Shown here: in pieces, positions 8,172-17,760 of the stretch
Layout: every line of letters starts with the position of its first letter
Position numbering within the stretch: position 1 is the first letter of the stretch
Origin: Sulfurimonadaceae bacterium
Lineage (GTDB): Bacteria > Campylobacterota > Campylobacteria > Campylobacterales > Sulfurimonadaceae
Direction of reading: 5' to 3'
DNA length: 64,000 nucleotides
Assembly (NCBI GenBank): GCA_028683835.1
Contig: JAQUHB010000006.1
Location: forward strand, 1-64,000
Position numbers and translations under genes: made by a program
The notes under the pieces: generated by a model
Told to the model about the DNA's origin: nothing
The model's database searches: none
Seen by the model: only the letters and a program-made list of their open reading frames with translations

Positions 8172-9019
8172 TGATAAAAATAGATATTGATAAAAAACTT
8201 CACGGCTCAAACGGTGAGATGGCTTTACAAGTAAACCTTGAGATAAAGCAGGGCGATTTTGTAGCACTTTCAGGTCAAAGCGGAAGCGGGAAAACAACAC
8301 TTTTACGCATCCTTGCAGGACTTGAAAAAGCAAGTGGTGAAATAAATGTTTTTGGTACTGCGTGGCTTGATGGTAAAAAAAAGTTACCTCCTCAAGAACG
8401 CGGGATCGGTTTTGTATTTCAGGATTATGCGCTTTTTGCAAACATGACGGTGATGCAAAATCTGCTTTATGTGCAAAAAGATGAAACCCTTGCCAATCAT
8501 CTTTTAGAACTTACCCAACTCAGTGAACTCAAAAACAGATATCCAAATACGCTCAGCGGTGGACAGCAACAGCGTGTTTCACTTTGCCGTGCTTTGATGA
8601 AGCGTCCAAAAATACTGCTTATGGATGAACCGCTGTCAGCGCTTGACCCAGATATGCGAACAAAACTCCAACATGACATCTTAACATTGCATAAAGAGTT
8701 TGGCACGACCACCATTATGGTCAGTCATGATCCAAGCGAGATCTATCGTTTAGCTTCAAGAGTCCTCGTTTTAGAACAGGGAAAAATCACCCAAGACGGA
8801 ACAACGAAAGAGGTACTGCTTCACACCAGAGGAAGCCAGAAGTTTACATTTTCAGGTGAGCTGTTAGAGATCATTAAAGCGGATGTAATTTACATCGCAG
8901 TGGTCGCGATTGGTCAGCAGATCGTCGAAGTCGTCGTAGATTCTCATGAGGTCAAAAATTTCACTATCGGTCAGAAAGTCCAAGTCAGTACAAAGGCATT
9001 TTCACCCTCATTATCGTAA
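8171..9019 (+). CDS. modC: Molybdate ABC transporter ATPase
   Basis: The cytosolic ATPase (282 aa) that drives molybdate import through ModB. It shows Walker A GQSGSGKTT (about 38-46), the ABC signature LSGGQQQRVSL, Walker B ILLMDEPLSALD, and the switch histidine in MVSHDPSEI. The C-terminal 65 residues form a single short Mop/TOBE-like half, shorter than in E. coli ModC. It is the last gene of the molybdate operon; the unrelated tex gene starts 39 bases on. Confidence 0.92.
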   Translation: MIKIDIDKKLHGSNGEMALQVNLEIKQGDFVALSGQSGSGKTTLLRILAGLEKASGEINVFGTAWLDGKKKLPPQERGIGFVFQDYALFANMTVMQNLLYVQKDETLANHLLELTQLSELKNRYPNTLSGGQQQRVSLCRALMKRPKILLMDEPLSALDPDMRTKLQHDILTLHKEFGTTTIMVSHDPSEIYRLASRVLVLEQGKITQDGTTKEVLLHTRGSQKFTFSGELLEIIKADVIYIAVVAIGQQIVEVVVDSHEVKNFTIGQKVQVSTKAFSPSLS

Positions 9020-9058
9020 AAACAGTATAATCCGCAAAAAATTCACTAAAGATGAACT

Positions 9059-11164
9059 ATGCCAAACCTACTGAATCTCCTTTCTCAAAAAACAAATCTC
9101 AAAGCTGAGATTATCTCCAATATCTTAAAGCTCCTAGAAGAGGGAGCGACTATTCCCTTTATAGCCCGCTACCGTAAAGAGCTCACCGGCGGAGCAGATG
9201 ATGAAACACTTCGTGCTTTTGAAGATATCTATACAAGCACAAAAAAACTTTTAGAGCGTAAAGAGGATATCGCAAGACTTATAGCAGAGAGAGCGACACT
9301 CACACCGGAGATACAAAAAAGTATCGATGAAGCCGAAAGTTTACGGATTTTAGAAGATATTTACAGACCTTTTAAAGAGAAAAAAAGTTCTCGTGCGAGT
9401 GTCGCCGCGCTCAATGGACTCACACCTCTTGCAAACAGTTTACAGAGTGCGAAGATGAGCAAAGAGGAGTTTTTAAATTTTACTAAAAGTTTTGTCAAAG
9501 GTGCAGTAAAAAGCCTAGATGAAGCCGTTGCAGGCGCGCAGGATATTTTAGCAGAGCGTTATGCAGAAGAGCCAAGAGAGCGCGAAAACCTGCGAAATAC
9601 AATGTCTCGTCATGGAAGTTTAGAGATCAAAAAAGCTAAAGGGTTTAATGAAAAAGGTGTGTTTGTAAACTTTGTGGACAAAAGCGAAAAAGTCGCTTAT
9701 ATCCCATCCCATAGATATTTGGCATTGATGCGCGGAGTCAATGAAAAAGAGCTCAGTGTTAAGATAAGCGTCGATATGGAGCGCATCGAACAAAATATCA
9801 AAAGCTACAAGATCCCCCGCAACGCTTCAAGCTCCAAAGAACTGCTTTTTGATGCTTACAAAGATGGACTCAAACGTCTTTTACTCCCATCCATCGAGCG
9901 TGAAGTTCATGCAGAACTCAAAGAAAAAGCGGACTTGCAAGCTATCAATACTTTTGGTAAAAATCTTTCTCAGCTCCTTATCACTCCGCCTGTCACAAAA
10001 CGAGTGGTCTTAGGTGTCGATCCTGCATTTGTGAGCGGATGTAAACTCGCAGTTCTCGATGAAAACGGTAACTTTTTAGATTCTGCGGTTATCTATCCGA
10101 CTGAACCAAAAAAAGATTATGAAAACTCTAAAAGAAAGATTTTAGAGCTTGTCAAAAAATACAATATCAAAGCCATCGCCATTGGAAACGGAACAGCTTC
10201 AAGAGAGACGGAGGAGTTTTTTGCAAGAATAAATAGCGAAATAGAGGAGCAACTCAGTTACACGATTGTCTCTGAAGCTGGTGCATCGGTTTATAGTGCA
10301 TCAAAAATTGCTTCAGAGGAGTATCCTCATCTTGATGTGACGATTCGCGGAGCGATCTCCATAGCAGGGCGACTGCGTGATCCAATGGCAGCACTTGTCA
10401 AAATAGATCCAAAATCTCTAGGCATCGGGCAGTATCAGCATGATGTGGATCAAAAACTCTTAGAGAAAAAACTCGGCGATATCACGGTTGATCTCGTAAA
10501 CCGTGTGGGTGTCGATATCAACTCCGCTTCGGCTTCACTTCTCTCTTTTGTTGCGGGTATCGGAGAAAAATTGGCTAAAAATATCATCGCATATAGAGAT
10601 GAAAATGGCAACTTTAAAACCAAATCCGAACTCTTACATGTAAAGGGTTTAGGCAAAAAAGCTTACGAGCAAGCCGCGGGATTTATCCGTATCAAAGACG
10701 CTAAAAACCCTCTTGAAAATACAGGTATCCACCCTGAAAGCTATAAGATCGCCGAAAAGCTCAGCAGTATGGATCTAGATAATGTGGATATTGCAGTAGT
10801 TTCAAATGCCTTACATGTAGGCAAAGAAACGCTCAAAGATATTATATTTGAACTCAAGAAACCGGGGTTTGATCCAAGGATGGAACTCCCTCCAATCGCC
10901 TTTAAAAGCGGACTGACAGATATCTCGATGCTTCATGAGGGAAGTATCGTTTCTGGAGTTGTAAGAAATATCACCGATTTTGGTGCATTTGTAGATATCG
11001 GGCTTAAAAATGACGGGCTTATTCATATTTCAAAGATCAGTGAAAAAAGAGTTTCTCATCCGCTTGAAGCAGTGAGTCTAAACCAATACCTTCCAAATAT
11101 TGAAGTCATATCAATTGACAGAGAAAAAGGGAAGGTGAGTTTGAGTTTGCAAAGTAGCCTTTAG
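9059..11164 (+). CDS. tex: Tex-family S1 RNA-binding protein
   Basis: A cytosolic nucleic-acid-binding protein (701 aa) of the Tex family, linked in other bacteria to transcription-related functions. The domain order is the family's: N-terminal helical region (GATIPFIARYRKELTGG at about 28-44), YqgF-like RNase H fold (LGVDPAFVSGCKLAVLDENG near 320), helix-hairpin-helix domain (VGVDINSASASLLSFVAGIG), and a C-terminal S1 domain (GSIVSGVVRNITDFGAFVDIG near 630). It is not obviously in an operon. It carries a perfect TTACATGTAA at 10634 and a one-mismatch copy at 10811. Confidence 0.93.
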   Translation: MPNLLNLLSQKTNLKAEIISNILKLLEEGATIPFIARYRKELTGGADDETLRAFEDIYTSTKKLLERKEDIARLIAERATLTPEIQKSIDEAESLRILEDIYRPFKEKKSSRASVAALNGLTPLANSLQSAKMSKEEFLNFTKSFVKGAVKSLDEAVAGAQDILAERYAEEPRERENLRNTMSRHGSLEIKKAKGFNEKGVFVNFVDKSEKVAYIPSHRYLALMRGVNEKELSVKISVDMERIEQNIKSYKIPRNASSSKELLFDAYKDGLKRLLLPSIEREVHAELKEKADLQAINTFGKNLSQLLITPPVTKRVVLGVDPAFVSGCKLAVLDENGNFLDSAVIYPTEPKKDYENSKRKILELVKKYNIKAIAIGNGTASRETEEFFARINSEIEEQLSYTIVSEAGASVYSASKIASEEYPHLDVTIRGAISIAGRLRDPMAALVKIDPKSLGIGQYQHDVDQKLLEKKLGDITVDLVNRVGVDINSASASLLSFVAGIGEKLAKNIIAYRDENGNFKTKSELLHVKGLGKKAYEQAAGFIRIKDAKNPLENTGIHPESYKIAEKLSSMDLDNVDIAVVSNALHVGKETLKDIIFELKKPGFDPRMELPPIAFKSGLTDISMLHEGSIVSGVVRNITDFGAFVDIGLKNDGLIHISKISEKRVSHPLEAVSLNQYLPNIEVISIDREKGKVSLSLQSSL

Positions 11165-11231
11165 ACTAAAAATGTCAATCTGTCATACTTTGTAGCTTTT
11201 ATTGGAATTGAGACTACTATTTAGAAATAAG

Positions 11232-11259
11232 TTGGCAAAAAAAATAAAAAGTGTATAAT
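11232..11259 (+). promoter_or_regulatory. Promoter of the nadK-recN gene run
   Basis: TTGGCA (11232-11237) and TATAAT (11254-11259) with a 16-base spacer. Transcription should begin near 11266, which excludes an in-frame GTG at 11251 as the nadK start. Confidence 0.65.
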
Positions 11260-11289
11260 AAACCAATAAAAAGCCCTAAAGAGTCTTGT

Positions 11290-12144
11290 TTGAAAAAAAT
11301 GAATATAAAAAAAGTAGGTATTGTTTTAAGACCTTCTACTCCAGAACTTAAAGATGTTTTCTACGATATCAAAAACTTGTTTGAAGCTCACGATATAGAA
11401 GTTTTTATTGATAGCATCAGTGGTGGAATGATAGATGTGATGGGTCAAGAGTTTGATACGCTTTGTCAAAAATGTGATATTTTGGTCAGTATTGGAGGCG
11501 ATGGCACGCTTATTTCTGTTGTTCGACGCTCGTATAAATATCAGATTCCAATTTTAGGTGTCCATGCTGGAAAACTTGGCTTTTTAGCTGACCTTTCCAT
11601 CGATGATATGAAAGATTTTGTAAAGCTTTTGACTATAAATGAGTTTCGTATTGATCGTAGATCTGTCTTACAAGCAACGATTAAAACCGCTCAATCAGAA
11701 GACACTATTTATGCATTTAACGATATTGTACTTACTCGTCCCTCTATATCAAAGATGATCCGTATAGAGACTTTAGTGGATGATAAAGCGTTTAATACCT
11801 ACTATGGCGATGGCGTTATTGTCTCGACTCCAACAGGTTCAACAGCTTATAATCTTTCAGCCGGCGGCCCAGTTTTATTTCCTTTGACAAATGTTTTTTC
11901 CCTCACTCCTATTTGTCCACATTCTCTCACACAAAGACCAGTTGTTCTTCCGGGACACTTTTCTATAGATATGAAAACTCCTGATAAATCTGCACTTCTT
12001 ATCGTTGATGGACAAGATATGCACGAATTTGGAAGCGGTGATACCATCAGTATCAAACTTGCTAAAAACTCGGCAAAACTGATCCATAAAAAAGAGTTTA
12101 ACTACTTTGATGTTCTCAAAGAAAAACTCAGTTGGGGAGAATAG
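11290..12144 (+). CDS. nadK: NAD kinase
   Basis: A cytosolic enzyme (about 284 aa) that phosphorylates NAD to NADP. The catalytic GGDGT motif (SIGGDGTLI) and the second conserved block STPTGSTAYNLSAGGP are intact. The longer frame from GTG 11251 overlaps the predicted -10 box, so translation must start later, at TTG 11290 (with AAAGAG seven bases upstream) or ATG 11299. The next gene, recN, starts three bases after the stop, as in C. jejuni (Cj0641-Cj0642). Confidence 0.92.
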   Translation: MKKMNIKKVGIVLRPSTPELKDVFYDIKNLFEAHDIEVFIDSISGGMIDVMGQEFDTLCQKCDILVSIGGDGTLISVVRRSYKYQIPILGVHAGKLGFLADLSIDDMKDFVKLLTINEFRIDRRSVLQATIKTAQSEDTIYAFNDIVLTRPSISKMIRIETLVDDKAFNTYYGDGVIVSTPTGSTAYNLSAGGPVLFPLTNVFSLTPICPHSLTQRPVVLPGHFSIDMKTPDKSALLIVDGQDMHEFGSGDTISIKLAKNSAKLIHKKEFNYFDVLKEKLSWGE

Positions 12145-12147
12145 GGC

Positions 12148-13686
12148 GTGATTGAGCGTTTTTATCTTAAAGATTATCTCAGTTTTAAAAATATTGAGCT
12201 GAACCTGTCTCGCGGGCTTATCGTCTTTACAGGAGCGAGTGGAAGTGGAAAATCAGTTTTGATGGATTCTATCCTTAGTACATTTGGTTTATCCGATGGT
12301 GGTGCGGCACTTTGTGAATCTCAAATAAACTGGAATATCTTAGGTGGTGATTTTGGCATAGAAAATGAGGATATCAATGTATTTAGACAAATAAAAAAAG
12401 AGAAAGTACGCTTTTTTATTAATAATCAAAGTATCTCAAAAAAAGATATTAAGGGTATAGGTTCAAATTACATTCGACATTTAAGCCTCAAAGACTATAG
12501 CGATTTTGAAAACAAAAATCTTTTAGAGATTTTGGATAATCGTGTTAAAAATGCAGACATTCAAACAATAAAAGAAAGATTTAAACTAAATTATTTGAAG
12601 TATCTCGAAGTTTCAAAAGAGTTGCAAGAGATCGAGGATGAAGAAAAACGTATTGTAGAGCTGAAAGAGTTTGCCGCTTTTGAAATACAAAAAATTAATG
12701 ACATAAATCCAAAAATAGGCGAAGATGAAGCACTTTTAGAGATAAAGAAAGAACTTTCAAAAAAAGAAAAATCAACTAAAAAGATAGAAGAAGCAAATAA
12801 AATATTTGATTATGAACATGTTGTTGCTTCCACACTTGAATTTTTAGAGATAGAGAATTCTTTTTTTGATGATGCAATGAACGAGCTTCGAGCACATTTA
12901 GATGAAGCAACACAAAAGTTTACCAATCTTGAAGATATTGATGTTGAAGAGGTTTTAAACCGTATTGAAGCACTTTCTTCACTGAAGCGAAGATACGGCG
13001 GAATAAAAGAAGCTCTAGAATATAAAGAACTCAAACTCCAAGAGCTTGAGCGTTATAATAATATCGAGATTACAAAAGACAGCTTAGTTGATTTAAAAAA
13101 TAATTTACATGGTAGCATCACAGAAGATGCAAATAAGATGACTCAGCTAAGAGAATCTGCTCTTGCAGATTTTACAAAAGATCTTAACAGTTATGTGACA
13201 CAGCTTTATCTTCGAGGGGTGAACGTCAAACTCAAAGAGATTCCACTTGGAAATTCCGGTCAGGATTTTGTTGAGATAATTTTAAGTGAAACTCCATTGG
13301 ATAAAGTAAGCACGGGAGAGTTCAACCGTCTACGTTTAGCAATCTTAGCTATTAAGTCAGAATCCTCTCAAGAAAGCGGCGGAGTACTTATGCTCGATGA
13401 GATTGATGCAAATCTCAGCGGCGAAGAGTCTATGAGCGTTGCAAAGGTACTTAGACATCTGTCTAAAAAGTTTCAGATTTTTGTTATCTCTCATCAGCCT
13501 CAACTCACATCTATGGGAGATCAGCATTTTTTAGTGCATAAATCTGATGGGGAAAGCTTTGCTAAACTCCTCCAACCGCTTGAAAGAATAGATGAGATAG
13601 CTAGGATGATCAGCGGAGAAAGTATCACAAATGAAGCAAAACTTTTTGCAAAAGACCTTTTAGAGGTGAGTAAATGTGTTTTATAA
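12148..13686 (+). CDS. recN: RecN-type DNA repair ATPase
   Basis: An SMC-like ATPase (512 aa) of recombinational repair. Walker A GASGSGKS lies near residues 29-36; a long coiled-coil region spans about 150-360 with many E/K/L heptads; the C-terminal lobe has the signature VSTGEFNRLRLAIL, Walker B VLMLDEIDANLSGEES and the switch ISHQPQL. The GTG start is three bases after nadK. The protein is shorter than E. coli RecN (about 550), as usual in Campylobacterota. A small membrane-protein gene overlaps its 3' end. Confidence 0.92.
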   Translation: MIERFYLKDYLSFKNIELNLSRGLIVFTGASGSGKSVLMDSILSTFGLSDGGAALCESQINWNILGGDFGIENEDINVFRQIKKEKVRFFINNQSISKKDIKGIGSNYIRHLSLKDYSDFENKNLLEILDNRVKNADIQTIKERFKLNYLKYLEVSKELQEIEDEEKRIVELKEFAAFEIQKINDINPKIGEDEALLEIKKELSKKEKSTKKIEEANKIFDYEHVVASTLEFLEIENSFFDDAMNELRAHLDEATQKFTNLEDIDVEEVLNRIEALSSLKRRYGGIKEALEYKELKLQELERYNNIEITKDSLVDLKNNLHGSITEDANKMTQLRESALADFTKDLNSYVTQLYLRGVNVKLKEIPLGNSGQDFVEIILSETPLDKVSTGEFNRLRLAILAIKSESSQESGGVLMLDEIDANLSGEESMSVAKVLRHLSKKFQIFVISHQPQLTSMGDQHFLVHKSDGESFAKLLQPLERIDEIARMISGESITNEAKLFAKDLLEVSKCVL

Positions 13687-13850
13687 TCGCTGTGGTCTTA
13701 GTTATACTGAGTTATAACTTTTTTATGGCAAATAATATTGCACTCGCCATAGGATCTTTTTTAGGCTCTGGTTTCTTTATATTTTTAATGATAAAAAATA
13801 TCTTACATGTAAAGAATTTAAAAAAAGATCACAAAGGAAAAGAAAAATGA
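13674..13850 (+). CDS. Small membrane protein (58 aa) between recN and tatD
   Basis: A 58-residue protein with two hydrophobic stretches (about 2-16 and 20-42) and a Lys-rich cytoplasmic tail. The ATG at 13674 lies inside the end of recN with a strong site (GAGGTGAG) just upstream, and its TGA overlaps the tatD ATG (ATGA), so it is coupled on both sides. This spacing strongly supports a real gene. Function unknown. A perfect TTACATGTAA (13803-13812) encodes LHVK in its tail. Confidence 0.65.
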   Translation: MCFIIAVVLVILSYNFFMANNIALAIGSFLGSGFFIFLMIKNILHVKNLKKDHKGKEK

Positions 13851-14623
13851 TTATAGATACCCATATACATCTTGATGATGTCAGATATGATGATGATTTT
13901 GAAGATGTTCTTAAAAGAGCCCATGAAAATCGTGTAGAAAGATTTATTATCCCTGGGGCTGATCCCTCAACACTTTCTAAAGCAATAAAAATCGCTCAAA
14001 ATCATGAAAATATCTATTTTTCAATCGGTGTACATCCTTATGATAAGGATGCTTTTAATGAAGAGATATTTAAACAATATATAGATCATCCAAAATGTGT
14101 TGCAGTTGGTGAATGTGGGTTAGATTATTTCAGATTAGAAGGAACAGAGCAAGAAAAAGAGAGTGAAAAGCAGCAACAAGAAAAGATTTTTAGAGCTCAA
14201 ATACGGCTTGCAAAAAAATATAAGAAGCCTCTTATTATCCATATTCGTGATGCTTCTCATGATGCGAAGATGATACTTTTAGATGAAGATGCTAGCATGG
14301 TAGGAGGTGTCTTACACTGTTACAATGCTGATGAAGAGCTTCTATCTTTGGCAAAACAAAACTTCTATTTTGGTATCGGAGGGGTCGTTACTTTTAGCAA
14401 TGCAAAAAAACTTATCAATGTGTTACCAAAAGTCCCACTTGAAAAGCTACTTATTGAAACAGATGGTCCATATCTTACGCCAACTCCTCATAGAGGCAAG
14501 CGCAATGAGCCCGCGTATACGAGCTTTGTTGTAGAAAAAATTTCAGAACTTTTAGCTATGAATAAAAATGAGATAGAAAAAATAACTACAAAAAATGCTA
14601 TGAATTTATTTCATATTTCTTAA
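13847..14623 (+). CDS. tatD: TatD-family metal-dependent DNase
   Basis: A cytosolic TIM-barrel hydrolase (258 aa) of the TatD family, which acts as a 3' exonuclease on DNA in studied members. Metal ligands are in the expected places: DTHIHLD at the N-terminus, GECGLDYF near 90, IIHIRDA near 128, LHCYN near 155 and ETDGPYLTP near 205. Length and motif spacing are standard. It starts by overlapping the small membrane-protein gene and belongs to the conserved run shared with C. jejuni (Cj0644). Confidence 0.92.
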   Translation: MIIDTHIHLDDVRYDDDFEDVLKRAHENRVERFIIPGADPSTLSKAIKIAQNHENIYFSIGVHPYDKDAFNEEIFKQYIDHPKCVAVGECGLDYFRLEGTEQEKESEKQQQEKIFRAQIRLAKKYKKPLIIHIRDASHDAKMILLDEDASMVGGVLHCYNADEELLSLAKQNFYFGIGGVVTFSNAKKLINVLPKVPLEKLLIETDGPYLTPTPHRGKRNEPAYTSFVVEKISELLAMNKNEIEKITTKNAMNLFHIS

Positions 14624-14711
14624 TATATTCAGAGGTTAGTGGGCTTATTTTGGACCCATTAGCTATTTTAGGATAGAATATTAACCCTATCTTAAAGTAG
14701 AAAGTTTATAT

Positions 14712-15935
14712 ATGTTCAAGTATTTAGTTTTATTATTGCTTCCGTATGTTCTTTTTGGTGGTCCAAATACAAGTTCGGAAAAATATAAAGATATTGATCT
14801 TCTCAAAACATTTGATATTGATCCCTCTTTTTTAAATGATTCACAACTTAGAAAAATGCAATCTTCTGAATTTATAAAATATAAAAATAATCGTTTATTT
14901 CAGGACATGGGAGATGCTTCTGCATTTATTCCCAATGTAAGAGAAGTATTAAATGAATATAAAGTTCCGCCTGAATTTTTGTTTGTGGCTATCGCCGAAT
15001 CAAATTTTTCTGCCAAGGCCAACTCTGCTAGAAATGCTGGTGGAGTTTGGCAGTTTATGCCTCAAACTGCCAAACGTTATCATCTTCGTATTGATAAATA
15101 CGTTGATGAAAGACGTGATCTAGTAAAATCTTCAAGAGCTGCCGCAAAATATTTAAGTATCTTACATAACCAGTTTGGAAAATGGTATCTTGCCGCTATA
15201 GCCTACAACTGTGGAAGCGGATATCTTAGTCGCGCAATACAAAAAGCAGGTACAGATAATTTACATGTACTTTTAGATGAAAAGAAAAAATATATTCCTG
15301 CAGAAAGTCGCAGATATATAAGAAAAATTTTGGCTCTAGCCATGGTGGAAAACAATGAAGGACGTTTACTCGGAGATGAAAATGATGATTCTAATAACGG
15401 CTTGGATACTCCTTCTCTCACCGCTGTTCAAGTTGGCAGTGGTGAATCATTGTCAAAAGTATCAGATATGCTCGGATTACCAGAAAATGACCTGAAAAAA
15501 TTCAACCGCCAGATAAATTATGATCTCACCCCGCCAGATGCAAATGGCTATGATATTTATATTCCTTCTGCTAAACTTTCTGAGTTTAATGATAAATATA
15601 ACGGAGATAACGAAAAGAAAAAGTATATTGTCTATACGCCAAAACAAGAGGATTCATCCTCTTCAAATTCTGGAAAATATAAAATACAGTCAAAAATCGT
15701 AAAAGATTTAAATAAATTGAATACAATGAAGCTTTTATCCAAACAAGATATTATAATTCCAGTTGCATCTAAAAGTAATATTATTTTAGACAAAGGGGCT
15801 TATATAGTCAAAGATACAGATACTTTGGAATCAATTGCTAAGGCAAACAAAGTAACAGTAGCGTACATAAAATCAAAAAACAATATTAAAAATGACAGCG
15901 TAAAAGCTGGAGATAGGCTTTATATAAATGAATAA
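14712..15935 (+). CDS. Membrane-bound lytic murein transglycosylase with LysM repeats
   Basis: A secreted peptidoglycan-cleaving enzyme (407 aa) resembling MltD. A signal peptide (about 1-16) precedes an SLT domain: catalytic Glu in VAIAESNFSAKANSARNAGG, then GVWQFMPQTAKRYHLRID and AYNCGSGYLSRAI. Two LysM-like segments follow (about 237-290 and 355-405; the last reads AYIVKDTDTLESIAKANKV), which would bind peptidoglycan. It overlaps rlpA by eight bases, and a -10-like TAGAAT lies about 40 bases upstream, so these two genes probably start a transcript. Equivalent to C. jejuni Cj0645 by position. Confidence 0.9.
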   Translation: MFKYLVLLLLPYVLFGGPNTSSEKYKDIDLLKTFDIDPSFLNDSQLRKMQSSEFIKYKNNRLFQDMGDASAFIPNVREVLNEYKVPPEFLFVAIAESNFSAKANSARNAGGVWQFMPQTAKRYHLRIDKYVDERRDLVKSSRAAAKYLSILHNQFGKWYLAAIAYNCGSGYLSRAIQKAGTDNLHVLLDEKKKYIPAESRRYIRKILALAMVENNEGRLLGDENDDSNNGLDTPSLTAVQVGSGESLSKVSDMLGLPENDLKKFNRQINYDLTPPDANGYDIYIPSAKLSEFNDKYNGDNEKKKYIVYTPKQEDSSSSNSGKYKIQSKIVKDLNKLNTMKLLSKQDIIIPVASKSNIILDKGAYIVKDTDTLESIAKANKVTVAYIKSKNNIKNDSVKAGDRLYINE

Positions 15936-16695
15936 AATTCTCACATTTACTCTTATTTTACTTTTTGTGTCAGGTTGTAGTACACGTGGCATAAGATATT
16001 ATGGCGGAGGGAATAGCTCTTCATATCAAGGTTCACAACAAAATGTAAAAGCAACAATGCGTCCATACACGATTCGTGGTATCACCTATTATCCGACTGT
16101 TGTAAGTGTTGGAGATGAATTTAACGGACGGGCTAGCTGGTATGGTCCAGATTTTCACGGAAAGCAGACATCCAGCGGTGAAACTTATAATATGCATGAT
16201 ATGACAGCGGCACATAAAACATTGCCTATGAATACGATTGTCCAAGTAACAAGTAGAGAGACAGGAAAGTCTGTTATAGTGCGTATCAATGATCGCGGGC
16301 CTTTTGTCGATAATAGAATCATCGATCTTTCGAATGAAGCGGCTTCAAGAATCAATATGATCGGAAGAGGAACTGCTTTAGTTTCTTTAAAAATACTTGG
16401 TTTTGAGAAAAGTGGTGCTAAAATTATTCCAAATCAAAAAGAACTAAATAAAGGACCAAAAGAGGAAATTATCACTGAATTTGCTTTACAAATTGCTTCA
16501 TTTTCAAATATAGATGGTGCAGTTTTTACTCAGAAAAAATATGACGGTTTAGATGGCTATAAAACAATCATCAAAGATATACCAGGAGACAGGACTGCTT
16601 TTAAAGTTTGGATAAAAGGGTTTCAAAGTGAAGCAGAAGCAAGAGACTACAGCGTAAACGGAAAATTTAGAGGCGCATTTATCGTAAAGGAATAA
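15928..16695 (+). CDS. rlpA: RlpA-type septal lipoprotein with SPOR domain
   Basis: An outer-membrane lipoprotein (255 aa; lipobox FVSGC, Cys17) of the RlpA family, a peptidoglycan glycosidase at division sites in studied species. The double-psi beta-barrel has its typical segments: ASWYGPDFHGKQTSSGE, TAAHKTLPMNT and RINDRGPFVDNRIIDLS. The C-terminal 70 residues (LQIASFSNIDGA...) form a SPOR domain, which binds denuded glycans. It overlaps the transglycosylase gene and is one base before hisB. The same pairing occurs in C. jejuni (Cj0645-0646). Confidence 0.92.
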   Translation: MNKILTFTLILLFVSGCSTRGIRYYGGGNSSSYQGSQQNVKATMRPYTIRGITYYPTVVSVGDEFNGRASWYGPDFHGKQTSSGETYNMHDMTAAHKTLPMNTIVQVTSRETGKSVIVRINDRGPFVDNRIIDLSNEAASRINMIGRGTALVSLKILGFEKSGAKIIPNQKELNKGPKEEIITEFALQIASFSNIDGAVFTQKKYDGLDGYKTIIKDIPGDRTAFKVWIKGFQSEAEARDYSVNGKFRGAFIVKE

Positions 16696-16696
16696 T

Positions 16697-17269
16697 ATGA
16701 AAAATAAAACAAGAACGACAAAAGAAACAAATATCACAGTATCTCTAAAACTCTATGGCACGGGAAAGAGTAAAATAGAAACGGGTGTAGGCTTTTTAGA
16801 CCATATGCTAGAGAGTTTTGCAAAACATGCGCTTATGGACTTGGAAATTACATGTAAGGGCGATACACATATAGATGATCACCACAGTGTTGAAGATGTG
16901 GCTATCGTTGTAGGTTCTTTATTGGCTGAGGCCATCTATCCTGTTGTTAAACTGGAACGTTTTGGGAATGCGAGTGTTGTTATGGATGAAGCTTGTGTAA
17001 GTGCTGATATAGACCTTAGTAATCGTCCTTTTTTAGTATATGAACTAGATCTTGCAGGAAAAGTTGGAACTTTTGACACAGAACTTGTGGAAGAGTTTTT
17101 TAGAGCGCTTGTGTTCAATGCGAGAATCAGTGCTCACATCATCCAGCAACGCGGAAAAAATAAGCATCACATCATAGAAGCATCATTTAAAGCTCTCGCT
17201 GTTGCTCTTCGTCGTGCGACGACTATCAATGAAAGAGTCGGTATTCCAAGCACAAAAGATGTTTTATGA
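16697..17269 (+). CDS. hisB: Imidazoleglycerol-phosphate dehydratase
   Basis: A cytosolic histidine-biosynthesis enzyme (190 aa, single-function form without the phosphatase domain). Both metal-binding histidine blocks are present: GFLDHMLESFAKHA with DDHHSVEDVAI, and the second copy SAHIIQQRGKNKHHIIEASFKALA. The length matches monofunctional HisB. It is embedded in an envelope-gene run and overlaps kdsC by four bases (ATGA), so it is co-translated with genes of a different pathway. In C. jejuni the corresponding place has no hisB, so it has moved in this lineage. A perfect TTACATGTAA is at 16848. Confidence 0.95.
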   Translation: MKNKTRTTKETNITVSLKLYGTGKSKIETGVGFLDHMLESFAKHALMDLEITCKGDTHIDDHHSVEDVAIVVGSLLAEAIYPVVKLERFGNASVVMDEACVSADIDLSNRPFLVYELDLAGKVGTFDTELVEEFFRALVFNARISAHIIQQRGKNKHHIIEASFKALAVALRRATTINERVGIPSTKDVL

Positions 17270-17760
17270 TCAAGCTTTTGGTTTTGGATGTAGATGGATG
17301 TTTGACTGATGGGAAAATTATCTATTCAAACAGCGGTGAAGAGAGTAAAAATTTTAATGTAAAAGATGGTTTTGCCATCACAAACTGGATAAAACTCGGC
17401 TACGACATAGTGATCATTACCGGACGAAAATCTCAGCTTGTAGAATATCGTGCAAAAGAGCTTGGAGTCAAATATCTTTATCAAGGTATCAAAGACAAAA
17501 AAGCGGTTTTAAAACAGCTTTTAGAAGAACTTAAACTCACAATGAACGAAGTAGCAGCAATTGGCGATGAGCTTAATGACTATAAACTTCTTGCATGCGT
17601 AGGAAAAAGTTTTACACCCAAAGATGGTGCTGAGTATATCAAAAATATTGTAGATGTAACCCTTACATGTAAGGGTGGCGAGGGCGCAGTTCGCGAAATG
17701 ATAGATATAGTCGTTAAAGAAAATAAGCAACTTGATCAGTATTTGGCTCTTTGGATATGA
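17266..17760 (+). CDS. kdsC: 3-deoxy-D-manno-octulosonate 8-phosphate phosphatase
   Basis: A HAD-superfamily phosphatase (164 aa) that removes phosphate from KDO-8-P for lipopolysaccharide core synthesis. The nucleophile motif DVDGCLTDG is at residues 7-15, GFAITNWIKLGYDIVIITGRKS carries motif 2, and AIGDELNDYKLL is motif 4. The small uncapped size is normal for KdsC. It overlaps hisB and lptC at its ends, and the neighbours lptC and lptA export LPS, which supports the call. It contains the window's longest TTACATGTAA-centred palindrome (17659-17676). Confidence 0.9.
   Translation: MIKLLVLDVDGCLTDGKIIYSNSGEESKNFNVKDGFAITNWIKLGYDIVIITGRKSQLVEYRAKELGVKYLYQGIKDKKAVLKQLLEELKLTMNEVAAIGDELNDYKLLACVGKSFTPKDGAEYIKNIVDVTLTCKGGEGAVREMIDIVVKENKQLDQYLALWI
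17659..17676. repeat. 18-bp perfect palindrome centred on TTACATGTAA
   Basis: ACCCTTACATGTAAGGGT, a perfect 18-bp palindrome inside kdsC. It is the most extended copy of the over-represented motif in this window. Confidence 0.7.

Noticed and set aside
11251-11289. Upstream GTG start for nadK
   Set aside because: It overlaps the predicted -10 box, so it would lie upstream of the transcript.
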